Program-made: the position numbers and the translations under genes
From: Pseudomonas graminis
Lineage (GTDB): Bacteria; Pseudomonadota; Gammaproteobacteria; Pseudomonadales; Pseudomonadaceae
Assembly: GCF_900111735.1 (NCBI RefSeq)
Contig: NZ_FOHW01000026.1
Coordinates: 1-64,000, forward strand
Length of the DNA: 64,000 nt
Reading direction: 5' to 3'
Shown here: in pieces, positions 23,975 through 31,807 of the stretch
Position numbering within the stretch: position 1 is the stretch's first letter
Layout of the letters: every line of letters starts with the position of its first letter
The notes under the pieces: generated by a model
Seen by the model: only the letters and a program-made list of their open reading frames with translations
What the model was told of the DNA's origin: nothing
The model's database searches: none

Positions 23975-25258
23975 TTAAGTAGCCCGCACGTCGAAACCGA
24001 GGTAACGGAGTGCTTTGGCCATTCGGCCGTTGATGGGCGGGGTCTCATGAGGCCGCAGTGTCCCCACCAGCTCTAGAGCGCAAAAACGTCCAAACACCCT
24101 GATTCTGTACTTGGGGTCGTAAATGACGTCGCAGATTCGAGCCGCGAAATCATCACTCCCATGAATCAGGTGGACCAACGTGTTTTGAACGCGCTGCAGA
24201 TTGTCGTCGTTGTTGTGCCAAAACTTTGCTGGCAGTGCCTCGACGCCACCTTTCGTAAACCGGAGCTGCTCGAGGAAAGCGTGGATACACATCAAGGCCT
24301 CTACCAACTCCTCGCGGCTGCAGGCCCGGATCGCCTCAGGGGATCCTAATCCTCGCTGGAGAGTACCGATCAACTGGAGGTAGTTGTCGGGTATGCGCGG
24401 TGAGTCAGTGGAAGTCCACTTCCCCCCTAGGTCCATGATCAGGCGCTTCCGATCCTCAGGCGTTCGAACCGCCGCCTTCTGCCAAGCCTCGTCACCTATG
24501 GCGTGCTCCAGGCGAACCCAATTGAGGAAACGGTTGGTTTCGATTCTCACAGGCACGCCGATGAATTCGGGTCGGCGGTATCGTTGATCCACCAATATCG
24601 CCGAGACCTCCTCGAACGCAGGCAGATACTGCTCGTAGATCGTCTTTTGCAGTTCACCAAGGTAGAGCTGCTGGCCTGTTTTGTGGGCGCTCCCCACCAT
24701 AACGGTGGCCGGAACCACCGCTTTCAGATTGTTGAAAGGGTCGTGGCGGATCGCTCGACTGGAATGATTCCACACATCCTTGAATTGCTGGTAGACCTGC
24801 TGCGTTAAAACCTCGGCGCTATCCCAGACCTCAATGAAGAACTGCTCGACGTCATGGACGCGCTCTTCATCGCCAGGTTGGTCGAGCAAAATCACTGCTT
24901 CGCGATTGTTGATCAGACCGCCCCCAGTTAGGTTTGAAGATCCGAGCATGGCCACGCCATCGAAAAGAAAAATTTTCGCGTGAAAATCGTCCGTGAAATA
25001 CCGAATCGAGCACTTGCCGGCAGTAAGCAGCTGCTTCAGCGCGTCGGGCTGAGTTGAAGCGTTGAGACCCACCAATAGCTCAACCTTGGCGCCACGGCGA
25101 ACTGCTTCGACAATCTCATTGGCACGAGTGAAATAAGGTGCGGCAAGGCGAATGTGCGACGCGCTGGCCATCAACCTTGTGTACGGGCGCAGCACCTGAT
25201 CTTGGCCAGGGCTGTTGGTGTAGATGCTCGAGTGGTTCACTTGAGACGTCCTGTCCAT
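23975..25258 (-). CDS. Phospholipase D-like domain protein
   Basis: A 427-residue protein with one HKD-type site: DFHAKIFLFDG (His93, Lys95) and LGSSNLTGGGL (Ser107-Asn109) with Glu120, preceded by RLAAPYFTRANEIVEAVRRGAKVELLVG (in two parts). PLD-superfamily proteins with a single site act as dimers and include nucleases (Nuc, BfiI) and defence effectors. The C-terminal 250 residues have no family I recognise and may be a regulatory or DNA-binding region. It converges on the membrane/HNH pair and ends close to their remnant, so it is part of the same cargo block. Substrate unknown; nuclease is more likely than lipase in this setting. Confidence 0.75.
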   Translation of the reverse strand: MDRTSQVNHSSIYTNSPGQDQVLRPYTRLMASASHIRLAAPYFTRANEIVEAVRRGAKVELLVGLNASTQPDALKQLLTAGKCSIRYFTDDFHAKIFLFDGVAMLGSSNLTGGGLINNREAVILLDQPGDEERVHDVEQFFIEVWDSAEVLTQQVYQQFKDVWNHSSRAIRHDPFNNLKAVVPATVMVGSAHKTGQQLYLGELQKTIYEQYLPAFEEVSAILVDQRYRRPEFIGVPVRIETNRFLNWVRLEHAIGDEAWQKAAVRTPEDRKRLIMDLGGKWTSTDSPRIPDNYLQLIGTLQRGLGSPEAIRACSREELVEALMCIHAFLEQLRFTKGGVEALPAKFWHNNDDNLQRVQNTLVHLIHGSDDFAARICDVIYDPKYRIRVFGRFCALELVGTLRPHETPPINGRMAKALRYLGFDVRAT

Positions 25259-25516
25259 TTGGGAGGACTACAGGCTGGCATTAGTGCTATTGAAGATCAA
25301 CGAGCTCGGCTCACCCTCATACGAATTTACCAAGACGGGCTCAAGCCCAAGTGAAGAATCATTCCTAACCATCCTATCGAGAAGCCCCCGCCAACGCTTT
25401 CCGCGCGTGCATCCTGATAATCCATGTTTTGCTGACAAGCTAGCCGGCGCCACTGATGGCTGAGATCAGGATCCGCGGTGAACAGGTGGGAGTTTGGATT
25501 AGGAGCTGGATGAGAC

Positions 25517-25849
25517 TTATCCAGCAGGTTTTACAGAGACCACCTCCACGTATTTGAATTTTTTTCGCGCAGCCTTCGTGGCGTCAAGTTCCGCCTGCAG
25601 GGTGCTCAACGTTTCAGCGTCGTGAGTGAGCATCTGTGTCTCTCCCTCGAACACATTGCCAACCCGCAGGGTGACTCTCATTCTGGGAGTGAACGACTTA
25701 GCAGGTTTATTTTTTTTAAGATCTACGGGAGGCCCGACCACAATGGCAGATGCCTGTTCTGGTGGAGGCGATTCAGGTATCGGAGCAGGCGCTTCTGGCG
25801 AGCCAAAGAGCGCCCTCCGCATTTCATCTTCAGTCAAATCTGTGTTCAT
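25517..25849 (-). CDS. Small ICE hypothetical protein
   Basis: A 110-residue protein: an acidic start MNTDLTEDEMRRALFGSPEA, a proline-rich linker, then KKNKPAKSFTPRMRVTLRVG and VFEGETQMLTHDAETLSTLQ, ending in a lysine-rich helix. It has the look of a conserved small ICE accessory protein; I know no function. The 258 bases before it (25259-25516) show nothing. Confidence 0.65.
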   Translation of the reverse strand: MNTDLTEDEMRRALFGSPEAPAPIPESPPPEQASAIVVGPPVDLKKNKPAKSFTPRMRVTLRVGNVFEGETQMLTHDAETLSTLQAELDATKAARKKFKYVEVVSVKPAG

Positions 25850-25991
25850 GATTAATCATCCAGGGAGTGCTTAAGTCTCGCGCGGTCAAATGCGCACGCG
25901 GCTATGCAGCGCGACACTTTCCCCGCTCATATTTCTAATTCGCCTAATGCGCTGATTTAGATTTCAGGTGCGTCTTTTACCGCAATTTAGC

Positions 25992-26351
25992 TCAGCGTAC
26001 GTCACGCATGGTCTCAATCCAGTCGAAAAAACCTTCGGGCGCCTCGTAATACGCTGCCATTTGCCCCACATGAGATAACGAGACGGTGGGCTCACGATCC
26101 TCAGCGGCGATGATCGAATTTCGTAAGCACGTCACCACCGCTTCCAATGCACGGACGTGCTGCGCTCTTGACTCATTGATGTCCGGCACTGGAGCGTGGG
26201 AGGCCACGGGGTGCGCAACGTTGTTCGCGATTGGGGGGAGCTCAGCACTACGATCCGTCCAGCGGTTACCGGGATAGCGCTCAGCCTTAGGCGCTTGATC
26301 AATTTGATCAACCATTCCTTTCAGCTCTGCAGCATTAATCATCAGAGGCAT
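25992..26351 (-). CDS. Small ICE hypothetical protein
   Basis: A 119-residue protein starting MPLMINAAELKGMVDQIDQA. The ATG at 26351 follows AAGGAAACC and overlaps the stop of the 68-residue gene upstream; the longer frame to 26417 would run deep into that gene. The C-terminal part (VRALEAVVTCLRNSIIAAED, then GFFDWIETMRDVR) is helical. Family not recognised. Confidence 0.65.
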   Translation of the reverse strand: MPLMINAAELKGMVDQIDQAPKAERYPGNRWTDRSAELPPIANNVAHPVASHAPVPDINESRAQHVRALEAVVTCLRNSIIAAEDREPTVSLSHVGQMAAYYEAPEGFFDWIETMRDVR

Positions 26352-26548
26352 TGCAGGTTTCCTTCTTTGGCGGGGATAGTATCGCGGCCTACATAACGGC
26401 TTTGCCGCACGCGACATATACCAAGACGTTCAAGAAATCGGCCGCTCAGTGCCAGCTCGTTCGAGATCACGCGATCCGACTCCAACGCAACGGCAGGTAG
26501 AAGCCGTACACCCGAGGGCGACACATTGAAAAGCAAAGCATCACCCAA
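26342..26548 (-). CDS. 68-residue protein coupled to the next gene
   Basis: Begins MGDALLFNVSPSGVRLLPAV and ends GRDTIPAKEGNLQCL. Its stop overlaps the next start by ten bases, suggesting translational coupling and a real gene. The beta-rich start and the basic RQSRYVGR region recall small PilZ- or CsrA-sized regulators, but I cannot assign it. Confidence 0.5.
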   Translation of the reverse strand: MGDALLFNVSPSGVRLLPAVALESDRVISNELALSGRFLERLGICRVRQSRYVGRDTIPAKEGNLQCL

Positions 26549-26568
26549 AACTTGACCTCAAACCCGTC

Positions 26569-26865
26569 TTATCCAGAGCGAACGAGAAACACAATTTTTT
26601 TGGGCGGCATTCTCCTTATCTCATCGAGCACCTCAGCCAACTCGTCGTCCAACTTCTCAAGCGCATCAGCGGCGGCGTCGCTCATACCGCATTCATACCT
26701 TGCAAGCTTGATGTAAGCGCTCGCCTCCGCCTCGAGGCTTATCGCTTCGCAGCGCTGCCGATGGCTCAACGGCTTTGCCGCCAGGCAACGAAGATGGTTC
26801 ACAGAAGCCCGAGCTTCACTGAGCATGACCTTCTCAAGCTCCCTCATATGGAATAGTGCGTTCAT
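26569..26865 (-). CDS. Small helical ICE protein
   Basis: A 98-residue helical protein (MNALFHMRELEKVMLSEARA, then SYIKLARYECG-like helix and DALEKLDDELAEVLDEIRRM). No motif beyond heptad-like leucines. It is the first of three small minus-strand genes that read toward the PLD gene and may form one transcript. Confidence 0.55.
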   Translation of the reverse strand: MNALFHMRELEKVMLSEARASVNHLRCLAAKPLSHRQRCEAISLEAEASAYIKLARYECGMSDAAADALEKLDDELAEVLDEIRRMPPKKIVFLVRSG

Positions 26866-27233
26866 CGTAAGACTCCCGTTGGACGCTCCAATTTAGCCAC
26901 GCCTCGTCCCAAATACGCTGTAGGGCAAAGGCTTCAATGAGGTCAGACGGGTCGCCTTTTTATGAGGCCGGTACTCCACGAATTCCGCCAGGCACCTGGG
27001 CCCTGTTGTGATGCATCAGGTGCTAACCCCGCGTGACGAGTCCGGCCTGAGCTTGTTGCTCCATACGAAATTGCTGATCAGCCCGCTTCTCAACAACGTA
27101 CTTTCGTCCTCAGACCGGCAACGAGATCTGGCGAAACCCAGAATAATCACACTAATAATCATAAAATAATCATTGCCAATGTAATATTTTGAGATTAGTC
27201 TTCGCCCATACCCGCTGATTGAGTACAAAAACG
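26866..27233. other. Divergent intergenic region
   Basis: Separates the minus-strand small genes from the plus-strand gene at 27234. It carries an A+T-rich stretch at about 27148-27192 with a doubled ATAATCAT, likely the promoter of the plus-strand gene. No gene is seen in it. Confidence 0.45.
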
Positions 27234-27920
27234 ATGAGCAGCTACTGGCGTAAGCAGTTTGAAAAGAACTTCATTCCCACCGAGACGAAGCTAGGCCTGG
27301 ACGAAATTCTCCAAGAGGCACAGGACGCCTATATGGGATGGCTTGGAGCTTCTCTGACAATGTTTCACGGTCAGGTTGACGATTCAAAACTAACCAACCT
27401 AGATCAGATATTCCAAGGCGAAGCACGCATCCAGACTGTCGCAAATGACTGCTACGACTACGCAATCAATGGCCGGCTGCGACTGATCAAAGACGGAGAA
27501 ACGGAAGACCAGATCAACGATGCATGGGGATGCCTGGCGATTCTGGTGCTCTCTGCGCGACCAGGTATCGAGGTGTTTTCACCAACAGTGAGGGGCCGCC
27601 AGCGATATGAGCCTAAGAAGATCGAACATCTTCTGTTTCATGCGCTGGTGAGGGCCCGACTCGATCTGGACACCCACGCAAAATTTGACGAGGACTCAGT
27701 GCCCGCTCTGCTGCGTCAAGACACAACGGGCTACCTGACGCTTAGGGAGATCGCGGTGTTGGGTCAGATGTCCGAGCGTGCGGTGCGCAACGCTGCCCAG
27801 CCCACAGCAGCGGACCAACTGAAAACTCGGAAAGAAAAGAATCAGACCGTAGTCGACTCATCTGAGGCGCTGCGCTGGCTGAAGGGTCGGAGGGGGTTCG
27901 TCGTCACCCGTGCTGACTGA
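27234..27920 (+). CDS. ICE protein with C-terminal helix-turn-helix
   Basis: A 228-residue protein. Residues about 160-190 (GYLTLREIAVLGQMSERAVR followed by NAA) read as a helix-turn-helix, and ALRWLKGRRGFVVTR at the end is typical of excisionase/MerR-like tails where a mutant-type repeat contacts DNA. The N-terminal two-thirds are helical and unassigned. ATG 27234 is used; a TTG at 27219 exists. A regulatory role is likely but untested. Confidence 0.65.
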   Translation: MSSYWRKQFEKNFIPTETKLGLDEILQEAQDAYMGWLGASLTMFHGQVDDSKLTNLDQIFQGEARIQTVANDCYDYAINGRLRLIKDGETEDQINDAWGCLAILVLSARPGIEVFSPTVRGRQRYEPKKIEHLLFHALVRARLDLDTHAKFDEDSVPALLRQDTTGYLTLREIAVLGQMSERAVRNAAQPTAADQLKTRKEKNQTVVDSSEALRWLKGRRGFVVTRAD

Positions 27921-27971
27921 TCCTTACACCACCCTAACCATCAACTTCCAGCCATCGCTAAAGAGAACATC

Positions 27972-28754
27972 ATGAGCCTCGAACAATTCAGCACCGTGCT
28001 TTCCTCCTCCACCCACAACTTTGCCAACGCGTTGCCGGCCGAGCTGCTGCTCTCGTCGGAGGGTAGCCTACAAACCTTCTATGCCCCGTTTGACTACGTA
28101 AACACCGGAGCCAGAATCGTGCTGTGCGGCATCACCCCGGGGCTGCAGCAGGCAAGCCGCGCACTTGACGAAGCCCGCAAGCAGCTGCGCCACGGAGCCT
28201 CGGTTGACCAAGCCAGGCAGGCGGCCAAGGAGACAGCCAGTTTCGCAGGCGCGATGCGCGCTAATCTGATCAACATGCTCGACCACGTCGGTGTCCATAG
28301 GCTGCTGGGTGTCGACAGCTGTGCTCGCCTTTTCGATACACACCGACACTTGGTGCACTACACCTCCGCATTGCGCTACCCGGTATTTCTGGACGGCCAA
28401 AATTACAGCGGCAGTCCTGCAATGCTTAGTCGCTCAAGCCTTCGCCACCAGGTGGAAACTCACTTGGCAGAGGAAATCAAGACACTGGGCCCGCTGTGTC
28501 TCTACGTCCCGCTGGGTCCAAAGGTGACTGAGGTCTTCCAGCACCTGCAAGTCAAAGGCCTCCTAAAGCCAGAACAACTGCTGGATGGACTACCACATCC
28601 ATCAGGAGCGAATGCCGAGCGCATCAGTTACTTCCTCGGCGGCAAGCCTCGCGAGAAGCTGTCGAGCAAGACCAATCCTGCGGTGCTGGACGCCGCCAAG
28701 GCGAAGATACTGGCCAAGCTGGCCACTTTGCAGAAGGAAAGCGTCATGAACTGA
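27972..28754 (+). CDS. Uracil-DNA glycosylase superfamily-like protein
   Basis: A 260-residue protein with the two hallmark motifs of the superfamily: ARIVLCGITPGLQQ at about residues 47-60 (motif 1, G-x-x-P-G) and LPHPSGANAERI near 207-218 (motif 2, H-P-S-x-x-N). Family members excise uracil or other damaged bases, and in the same fold some act on other nucleic acid substrates. The insert ARKQLRHGASVDQARQAAKE after motif 1 is unusually long. ICE-borne copies could repair single-stranded transfer DNA. Its start has only a weak ribosome site; it follows the HTH gene by 51 bases and may share its transcript. Confidence 0.7.
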   Translation: MSLEQFSTVLSSSTHNFANALPAELLLSSEGSLQTFYAPFDYVNTGARIVLCGITPGLQQASRALDEARKQLRHGASVDQARQAAKETASFAGAMRANLINMLDHVGVHRLLGVDSCARLFDTHRHLVHYTSALRYPVFLDGQNYSGSPAMLSRSSLRHQVETHLAEEIKTLGPLCLYVPLGPKVTEVFQHLQVKGLLKPEQLLDGLPHPSGANAERISYFLGGKPREKLSSKTNPAVLDAAKAKILAKLATLQKESVMN

Positions 28755-28890
28755 GTTGGAGGTCGCGTACTTCCTTACGGAAGAAAACGTGCTCTCCCTG
28801 GCAAAGGTAGTTGTTGTAGTCACCGCCTGGGGTGGGGCGGCAATTCCCCCCTCTCGTAGCTGGCTTGCCCAGCTTACTGCTCAGCAGTGC

Positions 28891-28921
28891 AGCGGCTCTG
28901 GTCTTCAGTGCCGCTTTTTTT
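28891..28921 (+). terminator. Rho-independent terminator after the UDG-like gene
   Basis: Stem AGCGGC-T-CTG / CAG-T-GCCGCT around a 5-nt loop followed by seven T (28915-28921). Strong by eye; 137 bases after the stop. Confidence 0.8.
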
Positions 28922-28951
28922 CGTGTACTATCGGCACCAAGCTTTTCACCC

Positions 28952-29257
28952 CGCTGGCTACTGACGGTCATCAGTAGCACCCGGTAATGGGATTCATCCC
29001 AATGCCAACCCAAACACGCATAGCTCCGGGAAGGGCGTGTGGATCTGGTTGAGAATGCTCCCTGTGTCTCCCTGTTCAAAGCAAGACACGCAGCCGTCAA
29101 CTCGTGAATCGCGAGTCCAAAGGCACACAGGATTCTCTTGAGGTTCGAAGCACTGTCATCGAAGGGCCGCACTGGTGTTGTGGCCCACACTTTTTAAAGC
29201 TCACCCAATGGATAGCCTGATGGTCTTGCGAAGGATCATGAGGCTACCCATTGGTAG
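28952..29257 (+). other. Three interrupted hairpins in tandem, gap 28922-29521
   Basis: In a gap without a supported gene there are: GCTACTGA / TCAGTAGC (28957-28964 and 28971-28978) inside an outer CCG/CGG; ACACGC / GCGTGT (29014-29019 and 29035-29040) inside CAACC/GGTTG; and CCAATGG-A-TAGCCT / AGGCTA-C-CCATTGG (29205-29218 and 29241-29254). They have the outer stem, internal loop and inner stem of the gene leaders downstream, and the last is followed by GCTTTTCTC like those leaders. A further stem GAGGGCCAC / GTGGCCCTC is near 29455-29482. Weak open frames exist (for example from 29314) but lack good ribosome sites. Confidence 0.5.
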
Positions 29258-29521
29258 CCGCTTTTCTCTGCCGGTGGCCCGCCGGCGAAACGCAGGGCTC
29301 CTTTTGTGCGCGGATGCGTGCCTTATGTTTGCTGGCCTCAGCCACGATAATCGGCCAGGTGAATCAGTGGGGTGTTTCGATCAATGCCCAAGGATCGATG
29401 ACATACCTTCTGCCACAGGTGGCATTTTTTTTCCCTTCTGATTCGACGTTAGCTGAGGGCCACCACCGACCAAGTGGCCCTCGGCAAATCCTCCCAATTC
29501 CCCGCCTTCCCCTCCTGCCGC

Positions 29522-29580
29522 TTGACACGTTTCCCCTCCCGCATTAATGATTAGGCCGTGTTTTGCTGACGTCGTCAGCA
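29522..29580 (+). promoter_or_regulatory. Promoter with palindromic operator-like site, copy 1
   Basis: TTGACA at 29522-29527, a 17-base spacer and a weak -10 (TAATGA, 29545), then the perfect 17-bp palindrome TGCTGACG-T-CGTCAGCA at 29564-29580. The same order and distance (TTGACA to palindrome 42-43 bases) recur at 30171-30227. Confidence 0.55.
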
Positions 29581-29741
29581 TCATGCCCAGGCAGTCTGGA
29601 TCATCGCGACTGCAGCACGGTCACCGTGTTCGATCCACCCAAGGCCGATAAGCTTCTGGTAGCGCGGCCGGTCGACGATGTCGATAGAAGCATCTCAAAC
29701 TACTCACCTCGCGGGGATTCACTTCCCCGACAGGGCAGGTG
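29564..29741 (+). ncRNA. Structured 5' leader, copy 1
   Basis: Leader of the gene at 29774, homologous to 30213-30376. Elements in order: the palindrome; hairpin A GCAGTC/GACTGC (29591-29596 and 29608-29613); hairpin B CACGG/CCGTG (29616-29628); hairpin C GCTTC/GAAGC (29652-29656 and 29687-29691) enclosing CGAC-GAT-GTCG (29673-29683); and a terminal interrupted hairpin CCT-CG-CGGGGA / TCCCCG-AC-AGG (29707-29734). B differs in sequence but not pairing from copy 2, which is covariation. A regulatory RNA is inferred; ligand unknown. Confidence 0.6.
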
Positions 29742-29773
29742 CTTTTCCGCATTTCAAACTGCAGGAGAAGCCT

Positions 29774-30115
29774 ATGTCCGCACTCACTCACCAAATCGGT
29801 TTCGCCCTCGGCACTGTCACCCGGGAAATCATCCGCGCCGTGACTCAGCCGCCAGCCCCGAACCAAACCTACCCTCTGACGTATGCGGAAACTTCGTTGC
29901 CGGGCCCATGCCTGCCGCCAAAGAAGGTCACTGACCTCAGCCAGACACCGGCGATCGTTCGCGCTAAGGGCGTCGATCTCTATGATTGGTACGAGGGAAA
30001 CACTCGGGAAATCACAAAAGCGGCTCGCAAGCGCCGTCAGTGCAAACGCCAGGTCAACTCACCGGAGCCTCAACCATCCGCGTTGCGTATGGGGCCACTG
30101 GCTGATCTGATCTAA
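29774..30115 (+). CDS. Hypothetical protein behind structured leader 1
   Basis: A 113-residue basic protein: MSALTHQIGFALGTVTREII, a proline-rich middle, then RAKGVDLYDWYEGNTREITK and a KRRQCKRQ cluster. The ATG at 29774 follows AGGAGAAG. No family recognised. It is the first gene of the leader-hairpin run 29774-37531. Confidence 0.6.
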   Translation: MSALTHQIGFALGTVTREIIRAVTQPPAPNQTYPLTYAETSLPGPCLPPKKVTDLSQTPAIVRAKGVDLYDWYEGNTREITKAARKRRQCKRQVNSPEPQPSALRMGPLADLI

Positions 30116-30170
30116 ACCTCGCACCGCGCTCAAGCAACGCGCTGCAGCGCACTTTTCAAAAACGAAGAAG

Positions 30171-30227
30171 TTGACATTTTTCGAGACCTTTTCCATTCTT
30201 GACCCATGTATCGCTGACGTCGTCAGC
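30171..30227 (+). promoter_or_regulatory. Promoter with palindromic operator-like site, copy 2
   Basis: TTGACA at 30171-30176, a 17-base spacer and CATTCT as a weak -10, then GCTGACG-T-CGTCAGC at 30213-30227. A 32-base stretch from this palindrome is shared with copy 1 (29565-29596), ending ATGCCCAGGCAGTC. Confidence 0.55.
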
Positions 30228-30403
30228 AACATGCCCAGGCAGTCAAGATCTTCAAGACTGCGATGCGATTGATCGCATTGATCCCCCTAGATCGCCAAGC
30301 TTCCGGAAGCGCGATCAGTCGACACAGTCGGCGGAAGCATTTAATCCCAACCCTCGACGGGCCTCCCCCGTCAAGGCAGGCCTCTCGAGTTTTTTTGGAG
30401 GTC
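30213..30403 (+). ncRNA. Structured 5' leader, copy 2
   Basis: Homologous to leader 1. Hairpin A GCAGTC/GACTGC (30239-30244 and 30256-30261), hairpin B TGCGAT/ATCGCA (30264-30277), hairpin C GCTTCC/GGAAGC (30299-30304 and 30333-30338) with inner CGAC-ACA-GTCG (30320-30330), and a terminal interrupted hairpin CCT-C-GACGGG / CCCGTC-A-AGG (30352-30376). In addition GGCCTC (30379-30384) can pair with GAGGTC (30398-30403), which contains the ribosome binding site, so translation could be switched. Confidence 0.6.
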
Positions 30404-30405
30404 TG

Positions 30406-30669
30406 ATGAAAACCGAACTGGCTCTGTATCAAGCGCTGATCTCGATCAACGTTCCTGAACAGAAAGCAAATGCAGTGATTGACGCTCTGGAGAACGACAT
30501 GCACTCGCTACTCGCAACCAAAGCTGATGTAACTGCTCTGCGCACCGACCTCACTGCGGAACTGAAGACTGAAATTTCTCAGCTCGAGGTCAAGCTCACC
30601 CTTCGCATGGGCGTCATGCTGTCAGCTGCCGTAGGCATCCTGATCGCAGCCATGAAATTCATGCACTAA
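30406..30669 (+). CDS. Coiled-coil protein with C-terminal membrane helix
   Basis: An 87-residue protein. ALYQALISINVPEQKANAVI and ALENDMHSLLATKADVTALR, then TDLTAELKTEISQLEVKLTL, form a long heptad coiled coil; MGVMLSAAVGILIAAMKFMH is a membrane anchor. This layout resembles DUF1640/CCDC90-type and XhlA-type small proteins. GGAGG precedes the ATG by four bases. Tail-anchored coiled coils may oligomerise in the membrane; role in the ICE unknown. Confidence 0.7.
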   Translation: MKTELALYQALISINVPEQKANAVIDALENDMHSLLATKADVTALRTDLTAELKTEISQLEVKLTLRMGVMLSAAVGILIAAMKFMH

Positions 30670-30691
30670 CAACCCACCTCAAGCTCTACCA

Positions 30692-30721
30692 CCCTCGCGG
30701 GGAAATCCTTTCCCCGAAGGG
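30692..30721 (+). promoter_or_regulatory. Interrupted leader hairpin of the DUF3577 gene
   Basis: CCCT-CG-CGGGGAAA-TCC-TTTCCCCG-A-AGGG: outer 4-bp and inner 8-bp stems with a small internal loop, 45 bases before the ATG, followed by GTGTTTCTCC. Confidence 0.65.
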
Positions 30722-30766
30722 CGAAGTGTTTCTCCGCGTCCGCTTACCAGCACCTGGAGAATCACA

Positions 30767-31228
30767 ATGAGCACAACAGACGCAAAGTTCTTCGACCTGC
30801 ACACCACCGGTATCGGTTACCTGAACCGAATCCGGGAAGTGAAACCGCGCGGCAAAGGCAGCCCTTTCATGGCTGTCGCTATTGCTGCGTTACACGGATC
30901 CGCCGATGCGGTCGAATATTCGTACATCGATTGCAACGTGGTAGGTGCAGAAGCTGAAAAGCTGATCCGCCGTTGCCAGGAAGCGGTCTCTGCCGAAAAG
31001 AAGGTTCTTGTCAGCTTTCGGATCGGCGACATCTGGGCAGACGCGTTCACTTACGAGAAAGGCGATAAGAAGGGTCAACCCGGCGCGAGCCTCAAGGGAC
31101 GGCTGCTATTTATCGGCTGGATCAAGGTGGATGGCGAAACCGTCTATGAAGCCAAACCTCGTGAGGCGGACACTCCCGCCGAACACGTACTGAACAGCGA
31201 AGAAGCCTCATGCGCACCCGCTGCCTGA
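30767..31228 (+). CDS. DUF3577 / STY4534-family ICE replication protein
   Basis: A 153-residue protein with the DUF3577 signature: KFFDLHTTGIGYLNRIREVK, KGSPFMAVAIAALHG, then YIDCNVVGAEA and VLVSFRIGDIWADAF, ending LKGRLLFIGWIKVDGE. The strand-rich pattern suggests an OB-like fold. Annotated in SPI-7-like islands as an ICE replication protein (STY4534 family); no activity is known to me. CTGGAG precedes the ATG, and an interrupted hairpin is in the leader. Confidence 0.85.
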   Translation: MSTTDAKFFDLHTTGIGYLNRIREVKPRGKGSPFMAVAIAALHGSADAVEYSYIDCNVVGAEAEKLIRRCQEAVSAEKKVLVSFRIGDIWADAFTYEKGDKKGQPGASLKGRLLFIGWIKVDGETVYEAKPREADTPAEHVLNSEEASCAPAA

Positions 31229-31309
31229 GGCTGCCCAGTGCGTGATTAAACGGCGCCTGCGGGGGCCAATGATGTCCTGACTGCTTTCACCGTTACCTCA
31301 ACCGATCAA

Positions 31310-31338
31310 CCGATTCCGGGAAAACATCTCCCGATCGG
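31310..31338 (+). promoter_or_regulatory. Interrupted leader hairpin
   Basis: CCGAT-TC-CGGGA / TCCCG-ATCGG, 32 bases before the ATG at 31371, followed by CCAGGTGTTTTCTC, which matches the box after the hairpins at 29705 and 30692. Confidence 0.65.
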
Positions 31339-31370
31339 GCCAGGTGTTTTCTCATGCCTGGAGTACGAAA

Positions 31371-31703
31371 ATGACCACCATCGATCAGGTGTCAGCCGAG
31401 CCGCGCAACCTCCCTGTGGTTTTAACACCGGGGGCCTGGCAGGAGGCTGTTCACATCCAAGATCCTGTACACACATCAGAGATCAGTAGCCGATTGGGAA
31501 ATGTTGTCCTGACCGCTTACAGGGAACTGAGCTTTCAACCCGATAAAACCCACGTTGATTTCGGCCTGTACCGTTTCCCTCCAGCAGGAGATCGATCCGC
31601 GTATGTCTGGCTGGACCTGACGCTTCACACGATTAAATCCGAAACGGGCCTTCCGTATCTGTGCATTTCCCTCAGAGACGAAGAACCCGTGCTTCGCTGC
31701 TAA
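31371..31703 (+). CDS. ICE hypothetical protein
   Basis: A 110-residue soluble protein: MTTIDQVSAEPRNLPVVLTP, then VLTAYRELSFQPDKTHVDFG and AYVWLDLTLHTIKSETGLPY. Alternating strands suggest a small beta-rich domain; no family recognised. CTGGAG lies nine bases before the ATG. It is followed by a strong terminator. Confidence 0.65.
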   Translation: MTTIDQVSAEPRNLPVVLTPGAWQEAVHIQDPVHTSEISSRLGNVVLTAYRELSFQPDKTHVDFGLYRFPPAGDRSAYVWLDLTLHTIKSETGLPYLCISLRDEEPVLRC

Positions 31704-31726
31704 CCCTGCGATAACAAGACCACCTA

Positions 31727-31754
31727 AAGCCCGACGATCTCGTCGGGCTTTTTT
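31727..31754 (+). terminator. Rho-independent terminator
   Basis: AAGCCCGACG-ATCT-CGTCGGGCTT followed by TTTT (10-bp perfect stem). Ends the 31371 gene's transcript, so the DUF3275 gene needs its own promoter or read-through. Confidence 0.9.
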
Positions 31755-31758
31755 ATAT

Positions 31759-31779
31759 CCGTGAGCAGTCGCCTCACGG
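31759..31779 (+). promoter_or_regulatory. Leader hairpin of the DUF3275 gene
   Basis: CCGTGAG / CTCACGG, 7-bp perfect stem with a 7-nt loop, 28 bases before the ATG. It is the only uninterrupted stem of the series. Confidence 0.5.
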
Positions 31780-31807
31780 CGGGTGCTCGATATGCTCGGA
31801 GCTGCCA

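Noticed and set aside
28744..29190. 148-codon minus-strand frame opposite the UDG terminator
   Set aside because: Runs through the terminator and several hairpins; composition is not protein-like.
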